A program made the translations under genes and the position numbers. Positions 7,301 to 10,537 of a DNA stretch of 10,537 nt are shown here, in pieces. The notes under the pieces were generated by a model, which was not told the DNA's origin, ran no database searches, and saw only the letters and a list, made by a program, of their open reading frames with translations. The stretch lies in assembly GCA_900551205.1 (NCBI GenBank), contig URUW01000047.1, forward strand, positions 1 to 10,537, read 5' to 3'. The first letter of the stretch is position 1. The number at the start of each line of letters is the position of its first letter. This stretch comes from an uncultured Collinsella sp. GTDB lineage: Bacteria > Actinomycetota > Coriobacteriia > Coriobacteriales > Coriobacteriaceae.

Positions 7301-10300
7301 TCCAACGACTGGAAGGGCGTCTTCTCCAACCTGCCCGCGGGCGCGCACTACACCGTGTCCGAGGACCCCGTCGAGGGCTATGACTCCGCGGTCACCGGCG
7401 ACGCCGAGCGCGGCTTCACCGTGACCAACACCTCCACGGCCAAGGTCTCGGTGCCCGTCGAGAAGAAGTGGGTCGGCCCGGCGGCCGAGAAGGCCACCGT
7501 GCGCCTGCTCGCCGACGGGAAGGACACCGGCGAGTCGGCCGAGCTGTCGAAGTCCAATAGCTGGAAGCACTCCTTCGAGGGCCTGCCCAAGTACTCCAAG
7601 TCCGGCTCCGTGATCGACTACGCCGTGGCCGAGGTGCCCGTCGAGGGCTACAGCTCGAAGGTCACCGGCGACGCCGAGCGCGGCTTCACCGTGACCAACA
7701 CTGTGAAGACGGGCGAGCTCGACGTCTCCAAGACCGTCGTGGCGCGCGAGGGCCTGGCGGTCGACGCGGACAAGATATTTAAGTTTGTGGTTGAGGCCAC
7801 CGATGCCGCAGGCCGCAACAAAGTGTCCGGCACCTACGGTGACGCGACGTTCGAGGACGGCAAGGCGACCCTCAAGCTCAAAGATGGCCAGACGGCGAGG
7901 ATCACGGGGCTGCCCGCGGGAACCGCCTACACGGTGACCGAACGTGCCGCCGATGGCTACAAAGCCGCGGTGAACGGAGCCGAGGGATCCAGGGCCGATG
8001 GCTCCATCTCGGCCGATCAGGTCGCCTCCGCCGCCTTCACCAACACCTTCGACCCCGCCCCCGCCACGGTGTCCGTCCCCGAGCTCACCAAGGTGCTCGC
8101 GGGCGGCCGCAAGCCCGGCCTCCAGGAGGGGGAGTTCGCCTTTGAGCTCTCCCTCGCCGACGGTGCGGGCAATGTCCTCGAGGGCTACCCAATCGAGGCG
8201 AAGAATGACAAGGACGGCAAGGTTTCCTTTGGGGAGCTCAGCTTCACCAATCCGGGCACCTACCACGCGACCGTGACCGAGAAAGCAAGCGGCGATGTCC
8301 TGATTGAGGACGACGCGCATGCCTACACCTTCGACATCGCGGTGACTCAGACCGGTGCCGGCCTTAAGGCCGAGATCTCCAACGAGCGGGGCAAGAAGAC
8401 CTTCACCAACACCTTCACGCCGCACGACAACACCAAGACCGTCACCAAGGCGAACGCCTCGGGCGCCAAGGTCGATGTGGATGGCAAGCCGGTGGGCGTG
8501 GGCGATATCCTCACCTATACCATCGGCTGGGCCAATAACAGCGTCGACGACAGGGGCGCCGCGCAGGCGGCCGACGTGACGGTGACCGATGTCCTGCCCA
8601 AGGGCGTTAACTATGTTGAGGGTTCTGCCGACGGTGCCGCCTACGACGCTGCGACGCGCACCCTTACCTGGTCGCTCGGCGAGCAGGCTGCGGGCGCCAC
8701 GGGCACGCTCAGCTTTGACGTGAAGGTCTCCGCCGAAGCCGCCGTGGTCGACGACATCTCCAACACCGCCACGGTCAAGGTGGGGGAGAACGAATCCCAG
8801 ACCAACACGACCCACAACAGCGTGTCCCGCGAGGGCAGCCTCACCGTCAAGAAGACGGTCGTCGGCGGCGACAGCCAACGCGAGTTCGGCTTTACGGTCG
8901 CGCTGACCGACGGGGACGGCGAGCCCGTCTCTGGCATCTTCGGCAAGGGCGAGCACGCCGTGACGTTCACGGACGGCAAGACGACCTTCACGCTTAAGGA
9001 CGGCGGGGAGAAGGCCATCGACGGCCTGCCCGTGGGCGCGCGCTACACCGTGACCGAGGATGCCGCCGAGGGCTACACGACTGCTGTTAACGGGGCTGAC
9101 GGCTCCAAGGCCGAGGGTGCCGTGACCGAGGACGGCGCGACCGTCGCGTTCACCAACACGTACGGAACGGCCACCGAGGGCAGGGACGTCTCCACCGCGG
9201 GACTCTTCACCAAGACACTCAAGGGACTCGACTGGGCGGAGGGCGACAGCTTCCAGTTCGCGCTCGCGGGCGAGGACGGCGCCCCCATGCCCGAGGGCTC
9301 TGCCGACGGCTCCAAGACCGTCAGCGCGACGGCCGCCGCCGGCACCAAGGCGGGCGATAGGGTCGCCTTCGACTTCGGCCCCATCCGCTACACGCTCGAC
9401 GACATCAAGGACGCCGGGTTCGCCGAGGTCGGCGGCAAGCGCGTGCGCGCCAAGACCTTCACCTACACGGTGCGCGAGGTCAGGCCCGATGACGGCTCCG
9501 CCATCGCCGGTGTGGCCTACGACGGCCACGCCGCCACGATGACGGTGACCGTGACCGACGACGGCTCCGGCAACCTCACGGCCACGACGCCCGCAATCGC
9601 GCAGGCGAGCGGCGGCGACTTCGTCAACACCTACACGACCGAGCTCGACTACTCGGCCCGCGCGGGCGTGCGCCTGTCCAAGACGCTCTCCGGCCGCGCC
9701 ATGGAGGCGGGGCAGTTCGCCTTCACCGTGACCGCGGACGCCGAGACGGCCGCCAAGCTCGGCCTCAAGACCGGCAAGGACGCCTACGCCGTGGCCGCTG
9801 CCGATGACGGTGCGGCCGACCTGGTCGACCTCATCGGCGGGACCGCGGGCAGCGACGTGAAGTTCACCGACGCCGATGCGGGCAAGACCTACAGCTTCAC
9901 CGTTACCGAGACCAAGCTCGGCGGCGAGGGCTACACCAACGACACCGCGCCGCGCACGGTGACCATCGCGCCCGGCTACGACGCCGCGACGGGCAAGCTC
10001 ACGGTCACGACCACAGTTGCCAAGGACGGCGTCGAGGTCGCCCGCAGCGAGGTCTCCACGGCGGATGACGCCACGGCGACGCCTGCGTTCGTGACAGTCG
10101 CGTTCGAGAACTCCTACGAGGCCACCGGAATGCTCGGCGGCGAGGGCGGCGCGGCTATCAACGCCACCAAGACGCTGACGGGTCGCGCCGCGGCGGCGGG
10201 CGAGTTCTCGTTCTCCGTCCGCGATGCCCGGGGCAACGTGGTCGCGACCGCGACCAACCAGGCCTCCGGCGACGGCGAGGCCGCGGGACTTGCGTTCTCG

Positions 10301-10537
10301 CCTATTGCCTACACTACTGACGCGCTCGAGCGGATGGCGGGAGACGGTACCGCCACCAAGGCCGCCGACGGCTCCTGGGTCATTCCCTATACCGTTTCCG
10401 AGGACGGTACGGACCGGCTGCCTGCGGGCGTGACGGCGGCCACGTCGAGCTTCGGCATCACGGTCAAGGTGACCGATAACGGCAAGGGCGGGCTGGATGT
10501 GGCCGTGACCTACCCCGAGGGCTCCGACAGCACGCTG
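4232..10537 (+). CDS. Giant secreted adhesin: LRR, beta-helix and isopeptide-domain stalk (3' end missing)
   Basis: At least 2102 codons are open, with no stop seen up to the right edge. Order of parts: signal peptide (1-38), BspA-like LRR (about 80-460), beta-helix with GGxxxxN-type turns (about 471-986), two Cna-B domains (987-1158), a SpaA/Cna-B-like domain (to about 1273), FctA/Spy0128-like (about 1280-1396), DUF11-like (about 1403-1533), a second SpaA-like (to about 1646), then FctA-like domains at about 1652-1810 and 1810-1963 and a cut one from about 1970. The likely role is a cell-surface adhesin whose N-terminal domains bind ligand at the tip of a rigid, isopeptide-stabilised stalk. 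Sortase anchoring is expected from the family but the C-terminus is not visible. No sortase or pilin neighbour is in the window. Codon use changes near 7250, from mixed to strongly G/C-ending. The start is uncertain because of the adjacent G9 tract. Confidence 0.93.
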   Translation, partial: MERKVFGGGGQRVAALCLALVLGFGCLSVGATAGVAYAATESRTAYTAEEFEITQDGVTYSCETTDKGTAEITGIVADDSVTAVSVPSSIEHGGQTYKVTKLYFSSGIVAKNVEQLTLPDTLEKMYGGNFRRFAKVKELHIPGSIKNFACSLQNAGSLEKLYFDEGVEEISANMMVYGCSNLSEIDLPSTLKMISGSGAFEGATALTGIEFPKDVAFSDTITGVFEDCTSLTSVSLPASVTKIPSHMFDGCTSLTSVTALSEIESIGDGAFRTCSSLTGIDFPGTLKSIGSSAFQGCASLVSVPNLSKVTKMGWGAFYECKNLQASVDLSSLQNIPDNAFCYTPVKIVGLCDSLKSIGEWAFIQSNVAVQLPRTLETIGNYAFYYGTLPEQLSIPDSVTSVGTAAFSGVGGVKDVTIGRGLTEIPSGMFEGSTVKKITIENSMDDIKGSENLPFFGVDIVYTRESIDDGVGGTVSDDSTKTLQDLVDEAPYDKETVITLKKHVKLGSTLTIPAGKMIKITSDEPYTILAKKSGFSVLVNVAEGASLELSGKVSLSGRYNKGAIISSRGAVVLSDEAVVCDGAANTVNTGVIDVSGDKASLTMTGGVIEQCELKDAYCGAVHAKDGAHVVMKGGVIRKNHVSFSADGDGNYLSSTGIMLMGDAHLEMSNGSIEDNAGYQGGAVVMYSEARNQRASFEMTGGQLVRNRGYKLGNRTPSGAVHVEGNAEFTLKGGKIEDNIAYSDGKGGGVCVVDRGLQQGGRDHTAFTMKGGSVSGNSASAGGGIYTYSDDVKLSAGEIKDNTARNMGGGVYSEGNEYLVYSTLHIENALVVDNHAKKQGGGMWFCPTGDAKVYVQNGGLIARNSADEAGDDLVFTGFKDAKYKLTLANRAPGGGKVSWYRDGGLFNPEGTYAETNTEIPRFSPDGGNGEPLSFTDATPNVALKSVMSEDVYNLGRGQTSLTISGNTAERGGGIGANGGVIIGKSENIDIPIKKVWENPRIPHPNKVKVNLKNGDTVIDSITLSESNDWKGVFSNLPAGAHYTVSEDPVEGYDSAVTGDAERGFTVTNTSTAKVSVPVEKKWVGPAAEKATVRLLADGKDTGESAELSKSNSWKHSFEGLPKYSKSGSVIDYAVAEVPVEGYSSKVTGDAERGFTVTNTVKTGELDVSKTVVAREGLAVDADKIFKFVVEATDAAGRNKVSGTYGDATFEDGKATLKLKDGQTARITGLPAGTAYTVTERAADGYKAAVNGAEGSRADGSISADQVASAAFTNTFDPAPATVSVPELTKVLAGGRKPGLQEGEFAFELSLADGAGNVLEGYPIEAKNDKDGKVSFGELSFTNPGTYHATVTEKASGDVLIEDDAHAYTFDIAVTQTGAGLKAEISNERGKKTFTNTFTPHDNTKTVTKANASGAKVDVDGKPVGVGDILTYTIGWANNSVDDRGAAQAADVTVTDVLPKGVNYVEGSADGAAYDAATRTLTWSLGEQAAGATGTLSFDVKVSAEAAVVDDISNTATVKVGENESQTNTTHNSVSREGSLTVKKTVVGGDSQREFGFTVALTDGDGEPVSGIFGKGEHAVTFTDGKTTFTLKDGGEKAIDGLPVGARYTVTEDAAEGYTTAVNGADGSKAEGAVTEDGATVAFTNTYGTATEGRDVSTAGLFTKTLKGLDWAEGDSFQFALAGEDGAPMPEGSADGSKTVSATAAAGTKAGDRVAFDFGPIRYTLDDIKDAGFAEVGGKRVRAKTFTYTVREVRPDDGSAIAGVAYDGHAATMTVTVTDDGSGNLTATTPAIAQASGGDFVNTYTTELDYSARAGVRLSKTLSGRAMEAGQFAFTVTADAETAAKLGLKTGKDAYAVAAADDGAADLVDLIGGTAGSDVKFTDADAGKTYSFTVTETKLGGEGYTNDTAPRTVTIAPGYDAATGKLTVTTTVAKDGVEVARSEVSTADDATATPAFVTVAFENSYEATGMLGGEGGAAINATKTLTGRAAAAGEFSFSVRDARGNVVATATNQASGDGEAAGLAFSPIAYTTDALERMAGDGTATKAADGSWVIPYTVSEDGTDRLPAGVTAATSSFGITVKVTDNGKGGLDVAVTYPEGSDSTL
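4253..4261 (+). repeat. Homopolymeric G9 tract inside the adhesin start region
   Basis: Nine consecutive Gs encode Gly8-Gly10, between the start codon and the hydrophobic core of the signal peptide. Such tracts change length by slipped-strand mispairing and act as on/off switches in many surface-protein genes. G9 keeps TTG 4232 in frame; G10 would instead bring GTG 4194 in frame; with G8 no ATG, GTG or TTG lies in the required frame between its upstream stop (TAA 4177-4179) and the tract. The run is also a likely place for a sequencing length error. Confidence 0.8.
4470..5620 (+). other. BspA-like leucine-rich repeat domain of the adhesin
   Basis: Repeats of the LRR_5 type recur every 22-25 residues: LxxIxxPxTLxxIGxxAFxxCxSL. 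Clear copies include FEDCTSLTSVSLPASVTKI, FDGCTSLTSV, FRTCSSLTGIDFPGTLKSI, AFQGCASLVSV, and later SIPDSVTSVGTAAFSGV. Early repeats are less regular. In this family such domains mediate binding to host proteins or to other bacteria; the ligand here is unknown. Confidence 0.9.
5642..7189 (+). other. Right-handed beta-helix (pectin-lyase-like) domain of the adhesin
   Basis: Short rungs repeat the pattern MxGGxIxxN with gly-rich turns, for example LTMTGGVIEQC, VVMKGGVIRKN, LEMSNGSIEDNAG, FEMTGGQLVRN, FTLKGGKIEDN, FTMKGGSVSGNSASAGGGIY, and LTISGNTAERGGGIGANGG at the end. The pattern is like that of polymorphic outer-membrane and pectate-lyase-fold adhesins. I see no catalytic signature of a polysaccharide lyase, so a structural or binding role is more likely. 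An insertion of about 100 residues (6830-7090) interrupts the regular rungs before the last one. Confidence 0.8.
7190..8050 (+). other. Two Cna-B domains and one SpaA/Cna-B-like domain of the adhesin
   Basis: Each domain shows the three residues of an intramolecular Lys-Asn isopeptide bond. In Cna-B1 they are the Lys of IPIKKVW, the Glu of YTVSEDP and the Asn of FTVTNT. In Cna-B2 they are VPVEKKW, YAVAEVP and FTVTNT. The third, longer domain has LDVSKTV, YTVTERA and AFTNTF. Such bonds make extended stalks resistant to stretch and proteolysis. The assignment rests on motif reading, not on a profile search. Confidence 0.85.
7390..7701 (+). repeat. Exact 42-bp direct repeat within the two Cna-B domains
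   Basis: Positions 7390-7431 and 7660-7701 are identical, at a 270-bp (90-codon) period. A further 14-bp identity (cccgtcgagggcta, 7367-7380 and 7637-7650) lies at the same period. The rest of the two domains has diverged clearly, so identity is concentrated in the C-terminal strand. This suggests recent local duplication or gene conversion. Confidence 0.9.
8054..10537 (+). other. FctA/DUF11/SpaA-like stalk of the adhesin, cut at the right edge
   Basis: The order is FctA-like (Lys in ELTKVLAG at residue 1287, Glu in YHATVTEKA, Asn in TFTNTF), a DUF11-like domain (DILTYTIGWANN, VTVTDVLPKGVNY, SNTATVKV), a SpaA-like domain (LTVKKTVV, YTVTEDA, AFTNTY), then FctA-like domains with FTKTLKG / YTVREV / FVNTY, LSKTLSG / FTVTETK / FENSY, and NATKTLTG / YTVSEDG. 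The closing Asn of the last domain is beyond the window. FctA/Spy0128 is the fold of the group A streptococcal major pilin. Here the repeats are inside one polypeptide rather than in polymerised subunits. Confidence 0.8.

Noticed and set aside
6590..9529. 979-codon open frame on the minus strand
   Set aside because: It is the antisense shadow of the adhesin stalk. G/C-ending codons on the plus strand remove stops from this frame. Its translation is low-complexity (repeated GHG, VGEG, DRG strings), has no recognisable domain and crosses a well-defined domain series.
1..10537. CRISPR array or defence system
   Set aside because: No regularly spaced short repeats with unique spacers and no nuclease, helicase or toxin-antitoxin motifs were found in the genes present.

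Overview
The window looks like a chromosome segment from a GC-rich, Gram-positive gut actinobacterium. Coriobacteriia, and within it a Collinsella-like organism, is my best guess. This is inferred from base composition, strong G/C third positions, and a giant exported protein combining BspA-like leucine-rich repeats with Cna-B and FctA/Spy0128-type pilin domains. It is not proven by any marker gene here.

Layout from left to right. Positions 1-245 hold no convincing gene but are bounded by a 25-bp imperfect inverted repeat. A perfect 16-bp hairpin (251-289) is the terminator of lemA, which lies on the minus strand (326-877). A divergent TetR/AcrR-family regulator follows on the plus strand (1077-1673), facing a tRNA-Ser(UGA) gene on the minus strand (1677-1766). 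Next comes a single plus-strand ORF (1818-3599) that joins a complete tRNA adenosine deaminase (TadA) to a complete glycerate kinase. From 3600 to 4231 there is about 630 bp without a gene, carrying a 16-19 bp hairpin, a roughly 155-bp element with imperfect terminal inverted repeats, and an AT-rich stretch with a tandem 10-bp direct repeat.

The rest of the window (4232 to the right edge) is one open plus-strand frame of at least 2102 codons that runs off the end. It begins with a signal peptide, then a BspA-type LRR domain, a right-handed beta-helix domain, and a long stalk of isopeptide-type Ig-like domains: two Cna-B, two SpaA/Cna-B-like, one DUF11-like and four FctA-like, the last one cut. 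This is almost certainly a surface adhesin; any sortase signal would lie beyond the window.

The most interesting feature is a run of nine Gs (4253-4261) between the only in-frame start codon (TTG 4232, with a well-spaced GGAG) and the signal-peptide core. Changing the run by one G would remove all in-frame starts (G8) or put a different start, GTG 4194, in frame (G10). That is the architecture of a phase-variable adhesin. The other notable item is the TadA-glycerate kinase fusion. The housekeeping genes show no obvious functional link to the adhesin.
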